Part shown: positions 1-7,855 of the stretch, piece by piece
Position numbering within the stretch: position 1 is the first letter of the stretch
Layout of the letters: each line of letters begins with the position of its first letter
Assembly: GCA_965219165.1 (NCBI GenBank)
Contig: CBDCMW010000002.1
Span: forward strand, 3,678,419-3,742,418
Source: Aldehydirespirator sp965219165
Lineage (GTDB): Bacteria; Actinomycetota; Acidimicrobiia; Acidimicrobiales; Aldehydirespiratoraceae
Length of the DNA: 64,000 bases
Direction of reading: 5' to 3'
Notes under the pieces: generated by a model
What the model saw: only the letters and a program-made list of their open reading frames with translations
What the model was told of the DNA's origin: nothing
Database searches by the model: none
Position numbers and translations under genes: made by a program

Positions 1-2
1 CG

Positions 3-941
3 CCGACGTATTGGTTGACCGACAACGAGCGCACGGTCACGATCGATCACGTCGCTGGGATCGCTGTGCGCCATCCGGAGATCGTTGCGGTCGGCGGCCA
101 CTACGGGATCACGATCGCGACGTGTGTGCCGGCGGATCCTGAGTCCAAGGGCGGCAGCGAGGCGACGGTGCGGGTCGCCAAGGCCGACTTGGTGCCCACC
201 GACGCCAATTTGCGCGGCGACTACGCCAGCTGGGCCGAGCTGGTCGAGGCCTGTGAGGCGTGGATGGCTGAGATCAACGGTCGTGAGCATCGGGTGACCC
301 GGCGGGCACCGGTCGAGATGCTGGCTGAGGAACGGCATCGGCTGCACGCGCTGCCCGAGGCCCCTTACACGGCGGTGCTCGGCGAGACCCGGAAAGTCTC
401 CTGGAGCTCCACGATCAGCTTCGGTGGCGTGACCTACTCGGTCCCGCACGCCCTTGCCGATGAGACGGTGTGGGTGCGTGTGGACGGTGACCACCTCGTC
501 GTCACCCACTGCGCACCGTCAGGACCTGTCGAGGTCGCCCGCCACCAGCGTTCGACACCTGGGCATCCGATGATCGACGACGCCCACTACCCGCCGCGCC
601 CGGCTGGGCCGCTCGGGCGGCGTCCCAAGCCGACGAGCGCGGCCGAGGCCGAGTTCTTGTCGTTGGGAGACGGCGCCCGGCTGTGGCTGGTCGAGGCCGC
701 CTCGGCGGGCACGTCACGGATCAAAACCAAGATGGCCCAAGCCGTTGACCTGGCCCGCCTGCACGGCCAGATGCGCGTTGATTGGGCGCTCGGTCACGCC
801 GCCACCTACGCCCGTTTCGCCGACGGCGACCTCGCGTCGATCCTCGCCGCGCATCCTGTCGGCGAGCGCCACACCGCCGGCGAGGACCACTCGCTGCAGC
901 CCGGCACCGCCGCCTGGGGCCGCCTCGGAGGCAACCAATGA
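3..941 (+). CDS. istA: IS21-family transposase IstA, 5' end cut by window
   Basis: This is the C-terminal part of an IS21-type transposase (integrase-fold DDE enzyme acting with IstB). The reading frame is open at the left window edge, so the true start lies outside. The first residues (PTYWLTDNERTVTIDH) fit the end of the catalytic core. The segment near residue 40 (PESKGGSEATVRVAKADL) and the later beta-rich block with FGGVTYSVP fit the IstA C-terminal region. The stop overlaps the istB start as ATGA at 938-941, the standard IS21 arrangement. Nothing in the visible part is broken. Family assignment is strong from sequence plus the istB neighbour; activity cannot be judged without the 5' part. 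Confidence 0.88.
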   Translation, partial: PTYWLTDNERTVTIDHVAGIAVRHPEIVAVGGHYGITIATCVPADPESKGGSEATVRVAKADLVPTDANLRGDYASWAELVEACEAWMAEINGREHRVTRRAPVEMLAEERHRLHALPEAPYTAVLGETRKVSWSSTISFGGVTYSVPHALADETVWVRVDGDHLVVTHCAPSGPVEVARHQRSTPGHPMIDDAHYPPRPAGPLGRRPKPTSAAEAEFLSLGDGARLWLVEAASAGTSRIKTKMAQAVDLARLHGQMRVDWALGHAATYARFADGDLASILAAHPVGERHTAGEDHSLQPGTAAWGRLGGNQ

Positions 942-1702
942 ACCCAGCACCGATCGACGAGGTAGTCGACCTGTTGCGCGCCCTGCGCCTGCCCCACATG
1001 CGCGCCGCAGCACCGGAGCTGTTGGCCACCGCCAAAGCACAACGCTGGGAGCCGGCCGAAGCGATGCGCGCACTGCTCACCGAGGAGCTCGCCGGCCGTC
1101 AAGCGTCCTCAATCCGGGCCCGGCGCAAAGCGGCCGGGTTCCCCACCGGCAAGACCTTCGACGCCTGGGACGAGACCGTGTCATCGATCCCGGCGCCGAC
1201 CCAGCGGGCGCTGCGCACCCTGGAGTGGATCCACCGCCACGAGAACCTCGTCGTGTGCGGACCATCAGGCACAGGCAAGACCCACTTCCTTGAAGCGCTC
1301 GGCCACGCCGCCGTCGACGCCGGCCACAAGATCACCTGGTTCAGCCTCGAGCACCTCGGAGCGCTCGTGCGTCGCCACAGCGCCGACGACACCGCAGCCA
1401 AAGCCATCCGACGCATCATGCGAGCCGACGTCGTCGTGATCGACGACATCGGCCTGCTCCCGGTCACAGCCGAGACCGCCGAGGCGCTCTACCGCGTTGT
1501 CGACGCCGCCTACGAGAAGCGCTCCATCGCCTTGTCGAGCAATCTTCACCCGGCCGGCTTCGACGAGCTCATGCCCAAGACCATCGCCAACGCCACCGTC
1601 GACCGGCTGCTGCACCACGCCCACGTCGTGCTCACCGCCGGCGACAGCATCCGCCTCACCCAGGCCACCGCCGGCAAGGGGGTGATGCCACTGACCAACT
1701 GA
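938..1702 (+). CDS. istB: IS21-family ATPase IstB
   Basis: AAA+ ATPase helper of IS21 transposition, a DnaC-like protein that selects target DNA for IstA. The protein is 254 aa, normal for the family. Walker A is GPSGTGKT at residues 108-115, and the Walker B strand is VVVIDDIGLL near residues 165-174. I chose ATG 938 rather than an in-frame upstream start because it gives the usual 4-bp ATGA overlap with istA and a standard N-terminus (MNPAPIDEVVDLLRALRL). It is followed six bases later by 23-bp repeats that look like the element's right end. The gene looks intact. Confidence 0.92.
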   Translation: MNPAPIDEVVDLLRALRLPHMRAAAPELLATAKAQRWEPAEAMRALLTEELAGRQASSIRARRKAAGFPTGKTFDAWDETVSSIPAPTQRALRTLEWIHRHENLVVCGPSGTGKTHFLEALGHAAVDAGHKITWFSLEHLGALVRRHSADDTAAKAIRRIMRADVVVIDDIGLLPVTAETAEALYRVVDAAYEKRSIALSSNLHPAGFDELMPKTIANATVDRLLHHAHVVLTAGDSIRLTQATAGKGVMPLTN

Positions 1703-1707
1703 ACCCC

Positions 1708-1800
1708 GGGCAAATCTGTTGGCCACGAACGGGCAGTTCTGTTGGCCACCTACGGGCAGTTCTGCTGTCCGCCACTGGGCAGATCCCACTGGCCATTGAC
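1708..1800 (+). repeat. Four 23/24-bp tandem repeats, probable IS21 right end
   Basis: Four imperfect units start at 1708, 1731, 1754 and 1777. Each begins GGGCA and most carry CTGTTGGCCAC or a variant. Multiple short repeats at the termini are known in IS21 elements as transposase binding sites. Their position directly after istB suggests the right end of the element. The exact terminus and any target duplication cannot be fixed because the left end is outside the window. Confidence 0.6.
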
Positions 1801-2153
1801 ACTCGTGCGCCGTATCCGTCTGAGTACAAGGCCGAGCTGGTCCGGTTGGTCCGTGAGGAGGGCCGGTCGCCGTCGGAGCTCGCTCGCGAGTTCGAGCCGT
1901 CGGCGCAGTCGATCATGAACTGGGTCGCGCAGGCTGAGATCGATGACGGCAAGCGCGGCGGGGTGACGACTGATGAGAAGGCCGTTCATCGAGGCGGAGA
2001 AGGCCAACTTCTCGATCAAGCAGATGTTGCTTCGACCGGTTGAGTCCGCTCAATATCGGTCTATCCGCTACAGCGAGCGCCTCGCCGCGAACGCCGCGGT
2101 CAGCTCGGTGGGGACCCGACAACGCGTTGGCCGAGACGATCATCGGGCTCTAA
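1801..2153 (+). pseudogene. Internally deleted IS3-family transposase remnant
   Basis: Frame 1801 onward reads RAPYPSEYKAELVRLVREEG, then SPSELAREFEPSAQSIMNWV, the helix-turn-helix of an IS3 OrfA. From 1973 another frame reads FIEAEKANFSIKQM, typical of the start of IS3 OrfB. After that the text jumps to YRSIRYSERLAANAAVSSVG and, in a third frame, DNALAETIIGL, which belong near the end of the catalytic domain. Most of OrfB is missing and frames are broken, so this is a dead fragment. It lies between the IS21 end and the pilus locus. Confidence 0.75.
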
Positions 2154-2185
2154 GGTCCGTGAGGGCGAGCGGGTCGGCACGAGAT

Positions 2186-2674
2186 TCAGCGGGCCGGAAC
2201 AAGGCCGCGAGTGGCAGCTGCCCAAGCAACTGTCGCCCCCGCGCCAGCTACGAGGTAGGGACCCAGCGGCCGGCTGGCCCGCATGCCGTGTCGAGACAGA
2301 ACGACCAGCGCCTCGGGCAAGGCCAGCACGAACCCTGCCGCTAGGCCCAACAGCGCGATCTGCCAGCCCCACCACCCGCACAGCAGGCCGTTCAGCACGC
2401 TGAGGCGGACATCGCCGAAGCCCATCGACGGTGGATGGACGAAGTGGACCGCGGCCAGCAGCGCCCCGCATGCTGCGGACCCCAGCGCCGCGCCGACGAG
2501 GCCAGACGGATCAGCGTCCACTACTGACGGCGCTGCGAACAGCAGCCAAACGGCCCCTGCGACGGGCCAGATGAGGCGCGTCGGGAGTATCCCGGTGCGA
2601 TAGTCGGTCACAGCCAGCCAAATGCCCGCAGCCAGCCAGACGGCGACCGCGGTCAGAACGAGCATCTCGGGCAT
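2186..2674 (-). CDS. tadV: Prepilin peptidase, A24 family (TadV-like)
   Basis: Inner-membrane aspartic protease that removes the leader of Flp-type prepilins. With ATG 2674 the protein is 162 aa, the short TadV form without the methylase domain. Catalytic Asp motifs are visible: DYRTGILP at residue 24 and the GxGD motif GFGDVRL with Asp near 88. Several hydrophobic segments span the chain (for example LTAVAVWLAAGIWL and ALLGLAAGFVLAL). The frame stays open to 2827, but the extra N-terminus is hydrophilic and unlike the family, so I prefer 2674. It is divergent from the Tad operon across an AT-rich gap, which fits its role with the pilins at 8949-10884. Confidence 0.82.
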   Translation of the reverse strand: MPEMLVLTAVAVWLAAGIWLAVTDYRTGILPTRLIWPVAGAVWLLFAAPSVVDADPSGLVGAALGSAACGALLAAVHFVHPPSMGFGDVRLSVLNGLLCGWWGWQIALLGLAAGFVLALPEALVVLSRHGMRASRPLGPYLVAGAGATVAWAAATRGLVPAR

Positions 2675-2820
2675 GCCCACCGCGAGGACGATATTCCGGG
2701 GACGTTCTACCCAGACATATCTAGTGTAGGCATTCGCAAGAAACTCTTTCAGTATGTATATATTCTCACACTGCTCCCGGCGTATGCCGGCGTGTGACAT
2801 ACGGACACCGCAAGGAACAG
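2675..2820. promoter_or_regulatory. AT-rich divergent promoter region of the Tad locus
   Basis: The stretch 2700-2775 is clearly richer in A+T than its surroundings (for example ACATATCTAGTGTAGGCATT and CAGTATGTATATATTCTCAC). It separates the minus-strand peptidase from the plus-strand cpaB-like gene, so promoters in both directions are likely here. AAGGAA at 2811-2816 is the ribosome binding site for the ATG at 2821. No operator repeat was recognised. Confidence 0.45.
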
Positions 2821-3606
2821 ATGTCAAATCCTCCCCCGTCCAGAGAGCGCGCGCCGACGGCGCCCCGAGGCCAAGGGCGTCAGGTGGCGTTCTCTGGAAC
2901 CCAGGAGCGGCGGCGGGGCGGGGTCTTCCTGCTCGGCTTGGTGTTGGTGCTCGGGGCCGGGTTGGGCTTCTGGTTCATCTTCCAGAGCATCGACGAGCGC
3001 TCCGAATATCTGATGGCGGCTCGAACCATCGAGCGCTGGGAGGTGGCTCGGGCGGAGGACTTCACCGTCGTCGAGGCGAACGTGGGGTCGGCTTCGGCTC
3101 TCACCTCTGACCGGCTCGGCGCGGTGCAGGGCAAATGGGCGACCGGCCGGATTCCGGTCGGGACGATCATCGTCGAAGGCCTGTTCGAGACGCCTCCCCT
3201 GTCAGCCGAGTCCGAAGTGGAGAGAGTGCTGATCCAGGTCAGGCTGCCCTCGGCGGAGGCTCCCTTCGGCTCTCTCAATACGGGCGACACGGTGGCCCTG
3301 CTGGGCCGGGAGTCCGTGGGCGGGGAGGCTCAGGCAAGCCCCCTAGGTCTCATTGGGATTCTCAGGCTGGAATTCGTGTCAGGCGATGACATCTACTACG
3401 TCGTCACCCCCGAGGAGGCCCTGGACGTCAAGAGCAGTGTCGACCGGTACATGGCCGCATCGGACCGAACCATATTGAAACTGGGCTTCGACCTGACAGC
3501 TGGGGACTTGGCGGAGGCGTTGGAGCAGCAGGCTGTTGTTCCACCTGCTCTTACCTACACCGAGACTGAAGTGGGGTCAGGCTTCGAGCCTGTCGAGGAC
3601 CAATGA
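2821..3606 (+). CDS. CpaB-like SAF-domain protein of the Tad pilus locus
   Basis: 261-aa membrane-anchored protein. ATG 2821 has an AAGGAA site just upstream; an earlier in-frame ATG at 2794 lacks one. A cytoplasmic Pro/Arg-rich N-terminus is followed by one transmembrane helix (about residues 36-57, GVFLLGLVLVLGAGLGFWFI). A SAF-like region follows (about 65-120, with RTIERWEVARAEDFTVVEAN and GRIPVGTIIVEGLF). In Tad systems CpaB/RcpC carries a SAF domain and acts at the cell envelope. First gene of the plus-strand operon. Its TGA overlaps an ATG at 3603, which opens only a 21-codon frame (see next entry). Confidence 0.72.
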   Translation: MSNPPPSRERAPTAPRGQGRQVAFSGTQERRRGGVFLLGLVLVLGAGLGFWFIFQSIDERSEYLMAARTIERWEVARAEDFTVVEANVGSASALTSDRLGAVQGKWATGRIPVGTIIVEGLFETPPLSAESEVERVLIQVRLPSAEAPFGSLNTGDTVALLGRESVGGEAQASPLGLIGILRLEFVSGDDIYYVVTPEEALDVKSSVDRYMAASDRTILKLGFDLTAGDLAEALEQQAVVPPALTYTETEVGSGFEPVEDQ

Positions 3607-3668
3607 GGACTGTGGTCTCCCCGAGCAGCCGTCGAGCGCCCGACCAGATTCGGCCGGCCCCGTGCTGA
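3603..3668 (+). other. 21-codon mini-ORF bridging cpaB-like stop and tadZ start
   Basis: ATG 3603 overlaps the cpaB-like stop as ATGA, then reads MRTVVSPSSRRAPDQ and ends at TGA 3666-3668. That stop overlaps the in-frame GTG (3662) where the conserved TadZ sequence begins. Ribosomes finishing cpaB could therefore re-start here and be delivered to the tadZ start. This may be translational coupling, or a frameshift that separated the original ATGA start from tadZ. The sequence alone does not decide. Confidence 0.4.
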
Positions 3669-5179
3669 CCGTCTACAGCACCAACGGTTCGCCCGGAGCC
3701 TCCACCACGGCCATGCACCTGGCCGCCCACTGGGCCTCGACGGGTCGCGAGGTCCTGCTCATCGAGGCGGACCCCGCCGGGGGCATGCTGAGCCACAATC
3801 TGGGGATCCAGTTCACGCCCGGGTCGGCGTCGTTCGTCGCCTCGGGCCTGCCGGTGCTCAGCAGCCATCTGATCGAGCACGCCCAGGATGTGCTGTTCGA
3901 GAACCTGCACGTGATGCCGGCCCCGGCCAGTCCCGCGGGCGCCCGCGGCATCTTCCGCACCTTCGCCGACAGCGCCGAGGACCTCTGGACGATCTCTGAG
4001 AGCGACCTGGCGGTGATCATCGACGGGGGGCGGATCACCGCCGACACCGCAGCCTCGGAGCTGACGACCAGGGCAGCCGGAGTGGTCGTGGTATGCCGCA
4101 ACAACAGCCAGTTCTCGAGCCTGGAGCATCTCAAGGACGTGCTGGCCGCCGGTCCCGACGACGACGGCCCCCAGGGCTGCGCGGTCACCATCGGCAAGTC
4201 CCCCATGGAAGACGAGGAATGGCGCGCGAGCTACGGCCTTGCCTTCTGCGGCACCATCGAACTCGTCGCCGACATGACCGCGGACCTCTCCCCCTACTTG
4301 AACCGCAACAAGCGCAAGTCCAAGAAGTGGTGGCACAGCCTGGCGCAAGTCGGAGAGAAGCTGTACCAGTACGCGCAGCCGCCCGCGTCGGACCCCTCCC
4401 GCCGGCTCCGTCCCGCGGCGCAGACCCCCTCGCCCAGGACGGAGCTTGCGGGCGACGTAGATCACGGCGCCAACCAGGCCGCTACCGGCTCACAGCTATC
4501 CCATGCCCAAGATCCGACGGACCACGGACAGCCTCCGATGGCGCCATCGGAACCCATGCCGGGCCCTGCGTCGCCGATGGCGCCCGCTGCCGGGGCGGAC
4601 TCTGGGCAGCCCCATTACCCCCACTACCTGCCACCGAGCCCCGAGCCTCAGCCGGGCCTTTGGCAGTCCCATCACCTGCCACCCTCCGCGGGACCCGAGG
4701 GCTACGTGCCCTACACGCCGCCGGCCCACGAGCAACCCCACCCGGCCCACGAGCAACCCCACCCGGCCTACGAGCAACCCCACCCGTCGCCCGGGCACGA
4801 ACAACCCCACCCGGCCTACGAGCAACCCCAGCCGTCGCCCGGGCACGAACAACCCCACCCGGCCTACGAACAGCCCCAGCCCGGGGCCTTCGAGGCCTAT
4901 GGACCGGCACAGCAGCCGACACCCGCCTATGAGCAGCCTGCCGCTGGACTTGAACCCCCGTCTCGGGCGCCGTCGCATGAGCGGGCACCGGCGTTGTCCG
5001 CGGAGGAGTGGAGCGCTGGAGCCGGGCAGCCGGTGGCTGCGGGGGTTGAGTCCGGCCCGAAGCCGGATATGGAGCCCACCGGTTCGTTCCGGGAGTGGGC
5101 GGTCAAGCTGCACGGCGCCAACGCGGGGGACACGCCAGCTCAGAACCGGAGCGGCGAGGGATTTGGTCCCGCGGTTTGA
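3662..5179 (+). CDS. TadZ/CpaE-like ParA-family ATPase with Pro-rich repeat tail
   Basis: MinD/ParA-fold protein, which in Tad systems helps localise the pilus machine. About 505 aa from GTG 3662. Homology starts at VLTVYSTNG; the frame extends back to 3536 with no family-like sequence, so the start is uncertain. The P-loop region reads NGSPGASTT at residues 8-16, in the place of KGGxGKTT, so both lysines are missing. Atypical P-loops are known in TadZ proteins. A hydrophobic strand and Asp (DLAVIIDGG) fit the Walker B region. After about residue 240 the chain becomes a long Pro/Gln/His tail with repeats of HEQPHP and YEQP. The stop overlaps tadA by one base. Confidence 0.72.
   Translation: MLTVYSTNGSPGASTTAMHLAAHWASTGREVLLIEADPAGGMLSHNLGIQFTPGSASFVASGLPVLSSHLIEHAQDVLFENLHVMPAPASPAGARGIFRTFADSAEDLWTISESDLAVIIDGGRITADTAASELTTRAAGVVVVCRNNSQFSSLEHLKDVLAAGPDDDGPQGCAVTIGKSPMEDEEWRASYGLAFCGTIELVADMTADLSPYLNRNKRKSKKWWHSLAQVGEKLYQYAQPPASDPSRRLRPAAQTPSPRTELAGDVDHGANQAATGSQLSHAQDPTDHGQPPMAPSEPMPGPASPMAPAAGADSGQPHYPHYLPPSPEPQPGLWQSHHLPPSAGPEGYVPYTPPAHEQPHPAHEQPHPAYEQPHPSPGHEQPHPAYEQPQPSPGHEQPHPAYEQPQPGAFEAYGPAQQPTPAYEQPAAGLEPPSRAPSHERAPALSAEEWSAGAGQPVAAGVESGPKPDMEPTGSFREWAVKLHGANAGDTPAQNRSGEGFGPAV
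4727..4881 (+). repeat. In-frame 21/27-bp repeats in the tadZ tail
   Basis: Seven units begin CACGA or TACGA and encode HEQPHPA or YEQPHP/QP; some carry an extra PSPG. Lengths are 21 or 27 bases, so frame is kept. They code for a disordered Pro/Gln/His linker in the TadZ-like protein. Confidence 0.85.
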
Positions 5180-6927
5180 TGGCTGAGACGAGTCCGGGTC
5201 TAGAGCTATTCCAGCGGTCGTACGACAGGCTGCTGAGCCAGTTCCTGGAGCTGGAGCGCCAGCAGTTGTCTGCCGATGTCGTCGACAGGCAGCTCATGGA
5301 CATCGCCGAGGGAATCGTCCGCGAGCACAACACTTCGGCTTTGATCGCCGGGCGGCGCACGCTCTCCGACGAGGAGGAGCGCGAGTTCCGGTCCAACGTG
5401 CGGGGCCTGATGGGGGGCGGCGCCCTGGTGCCTCTGCTGGAGCGGGCCGACGTGGAGAACATCCACATCCTCGGTCACGACAACGTGATCCTGTCGTTGG
5501 CCGACGGGCGTCGCATCCCGGGGCCTGCGTTGGCGGGCAGCGAGCAGGAGCTGGTCATGATGATCCGCCACCTCGCGGCAACCGCGGGCCACACCTCGCG
5601 GCGATTCGACACCGCGGCGCCGATCCTCGACCTGAGGCTGGCGTCGGGGCACCGGCTGTTCGCGGTGACCGCGGTGGCCGAGAGGACCTCGATCGTGATC
5701 CGCCGCCACCGGATGCTGCAGTCCTCGCTGGAGCAGCTCGAGCACAAGGGCACCGTCACTCCCCAGATGACCGCGGTGCTGCGGGCCGCGGTGCGTCCTC
5801 CCAGCCCGGCGAACATGCTGGTGGTCGGGGGCACGGGCGCGGGCAAGACGACCCTGCTGCGCTCGCTGCTGGCCGAGGTCCCCCAGTCCGAGCTGATCGT
5901 CACCATCGAGGACACCCTCGAGCTGCATCTGCGGTCCTCGGGCCTGCACGAGCGCACGCTGGCGCTGGAGACCCGCACCTCCAACACCGAGGGCTTGGGC
6001 GAGATCTCCATGTACGACCTGTGCAAGGCCGCGCTGCGGATGTCGCCGGACCGGGTGATCGTGGGCGAGGTGCGCGGCGGCGAAGTGATGCAGCTCCTGC
6101 AGGCGATGGGCATCGGCAACGACGGCTCGCTGGGCACCATCCACGCGGGCAGCACCAGAGCCGCCATCAACAAGATGCTGATCTACGCGCAGCGCTCGCC
6201 GGACTCGCCCACCCCCGACTCGGTGCTGCGCGAGATCGCAGAGGTGCTGCACCTGCTGGTGTACATCAAGAAGCTGCCCGACGGGCGGCGGGCCATCACC
6301 TCCATCCGCGAGATCATCGAGCACGAGGAGGGCCAAGTCGTCACCTCCGAGGTGTTCGCTCCGGGCCCCGACGGCACCGGCGTGTACGTCAAGCCCTTCA
6401 AGCCCGACGGCGAGCCGCTCGCCCGGCTCATGGCCGCCGGGTTCGACCCCGCCGCGCTGGGCGAACCCTACCGCCGGCGTCCTTCCGGGCCCGAGGCCCG
6501 TCCCCCATCCCGTCACCCGCAGCCGCAACCCGCACCAGCCCAGCGGACCCCGCCACAACCCCCACCAGCCCGGCAAGCACCGCCAACCCAACCTCGACCG
6601 CAGCCCCAGCCAACCCAACCTCGACCGCAGCCCCAGCCAACCCAACCTCGACCGCAGCCCCAGCCAACCCAACCTCGACCGCAGCCCCAGCCGTATCCCC
6701 AGCCCTCCGGCGCGCCTGTCGGGCGCCACTCCGGGACGCCGCTGCTGGTCGCGCAGGGTCCGGCCGCTCCCACGTCTTCCACGCCCGCGGAGGTGCCGTC
6801 AGCCGCGCAGCTTCAACGGGCGGCGGCGCCTGCGGGTGAGACTAACCCGGGCGGCAGAGTGCGTCCGGCCGCCGCGGACGGGGCTGCAAGGGCCTCCGGC
6901 CCGTCGCCAGCCGACCGCGCCGGTTAG
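5179..6927 (+). CDS. tadA: TadA/CpaF secretion ATPase with Pro/Gln-rich tail
   Basis: Hexameric cytoplasmic ATPase of the type II/IV secretion family that powers Flp pilus assembly. ATG 5179 overlaps the tadZ TGA and gives 582 aa; the frame is open upstream to 5095 but that part lies inside tadZ. Walker A VVGGTGAGKTTLL lies at about residues 213-225 and the Walker B box DRVIVGEVRGGE at about 291. Family landmarks LGTIHAGSTRAAINKML and the N-terminal region LMGGGALVPLLERADVENI are present. After about residue 434 there is a low-complexity Pro/Gln tail not usual for the family, including a perfect 27-bp repeat. The tail is unlikely to be catalytic. Confidence 0.93.
   Translation: MAETSPGLELFQRSYDRLLSQFLELERQQLSADVVDRQLMDIAEGIVREHNTSALIAGRRTLSDEEEREFRSNVRGLMGGGALVPLLERADVENIHILGHDNVILSLADGRRIPGPALAGSEQELVMMIRHLAATAGHTSRRFDTAAPILDLRLASGHRLFAVTAVAERTSIVIRRHRMLQSSLEQLEHKGTVTPQMTAVLRAAVRPPSPANMLVVGGTGAGKTTLLRSLLAEVPQSELIVTIEDTLELHLRSSGLHERTLALETRTSNTEGLGEISMYDLCKAALRMSPDRVIVGEVRGGEVMQLLQAMGIGNDGSLGTIHAGSTRAAINKMLIYAQRSPDSPTPDSVLREIAEVLHLLVYIKKLPDGRRAITSIREIIEHEEGQVVTSEVFAPGPDGTGVYVKPFKPDGEPLARLMAAGFDPAALGEPYRRRPSGPEARPPSRHPQPQPAPAQRTPPQPPPARQAPPTQPRPQPQPTQPRPQPQPTQPRPQPQPTQPRPQPQPYPQPSGAPVGRHSGTPLLVAQGPAAPTSSTPAEVPSAAQLQRAAAPAGETNPGGRVRPAAADGAARASGPSPADRAG
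6583..6690 (+). repeat. Four 27-bp direct repeats in tadA
   Basis: Four identical units start at 6583, 6610, 6637 and 6664, encoding PTQPRPQPQ in tandem. Identity at the DNA level implies recent expansion. The period is a multiple of three, so the frame is unaffected. Confidence 0.9.
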
Positions 6928-6933
6928 TCCGCG

Positions 6934-7851
6934 ATGGTCGCGCTGGCTTCCGTCCTGCTCGGCGCGCTGGCCGGCTTGGGCCTGTTCGCGATGGTTCTCG
7001 GCTCACAGGAACGGCCCGTGCGCGAGAAGCTTGATCGGTTGCGCAAGTTCCGGTCCCGGGCGGCGAGCGTGGAGTTGCCGTCGTCGGCGACCGACATCCT
7101 GGTCATGATGGGCCTCGGGGCGGCCTTGGGCTTCGGAGCCTGGTACGCCACCGGATGGCTGGTGGCCGGACTCCTCGGCGTGACGGCCGGAGTGATGGGT
7201 CCCATAATGTGGCGGGCGCCCCGCAAGCGAAGGGCGTTCACCGACGAGATCGAGGCCTACTCTCAGTGGACCGAGCAGGTCCGGGATCTGGTCGCGGCCA
7301 GCGGCTCGCTGTTCGAGGCGGTCATACTGTCGGCCGACCACGCCCCGTCGCACCTGCGCCCGCACGTTGTGCAGATGGCGTCGATCGCCCGGACCCTGGG
7401 ACTGCCGCCCGCGCTGGACTGGTTCGCCGCGGAGATGGAGTCGCCCTTCGCCGACCGGCTGGTGCTGGGCATGAAGATCGCCTGGGACTCCGGGGCCCGG
7501 GTGAGCGAGGCGTTCGAGAGCACGGCCCGGTCCATGCGGGCCGAGGTGGAGATGCGGCGGCGCAACGAGGTGGCCAACGCCCGGGCGTGGACGCAGGTGG
7601 TGTCGATAGTGGGGGTCACGGTGGTGTCGGTGCTGTTCATGTTCGTGTTCAACAAGGCGTTCTTCGATCCCTTCGGCTCCGTGGTCGGCCAGGCCACCCT
7701 GCTGGCGGTGGGGGTGCTGATCTTCGGCAACGTCTACTGGGTGCTGAAGCTGTCGGAGTCGGGGATCCCGGTGCGGCTGGTCGCATCGGACACCGAACAT
7801 GCAGCCCCGGCCGTGGCCGTCGCGGCCGCGGCTGCACAAAGGGAGGAGTGA
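6934..7851 (+). CDS. tadB: TadB-like inner-membrane platform protein
   Basis: 305-aa type II secretion F-domain protein; in Tad systems it forms the membrane platform with TadC. Hydrophobic segments are visible at the N-terminus (VALASVLLGALAGLGLFAMVL), around residues 55-90 and near the C-terminus (VVSIVGVTVVSVLFMFVF and ATLLAVGVLIFGNVYWVL). The central cytoplasmic T2SF region includes EQVRDLVAASGSLFEAVILS and SPFADRLVLGMKIAWDSGARVSEAF. It follows tadA after six bases and precedes tadC by four. The start codon ATG 6934 is the first after the tadA stop. Confidence 0.85.
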   Translation: MVALASVLLGALAGLGLFAMVLGSQERPVREKLDRLRKFRSRAASVELPSSATDILVMMGLGAALGFGAWYATGWLVAGLLGVTAGVMGPIMWRAPRKRRAFTDEIEAYSQWTEQVRDLVAASGSLFEAVILSADHAPSHLRPHVVQMASIARTLGLPPALDWFAAEMESPFADRLVLGMKIAWDSGARVSEAFESTARSMRAEVEMRRRNEVANARAWTQVVSIVGVTVVSVLFMFVFNKAFFDPFGSVVGQATLLAVGVLIFGNVYWVLKLSESGIPVRLVASDTEHAAPAVAVAAAAAQREE

Positions 7852-7855
7852 GACC

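Noticed and set aside
1846..2043. Intact small regulator gene with helix-turn-helix
   Set aside because: The sequence continues upstream without a start and matches IS3 OrfA followed by pieces of OrfB, so it is a transposase remnant.
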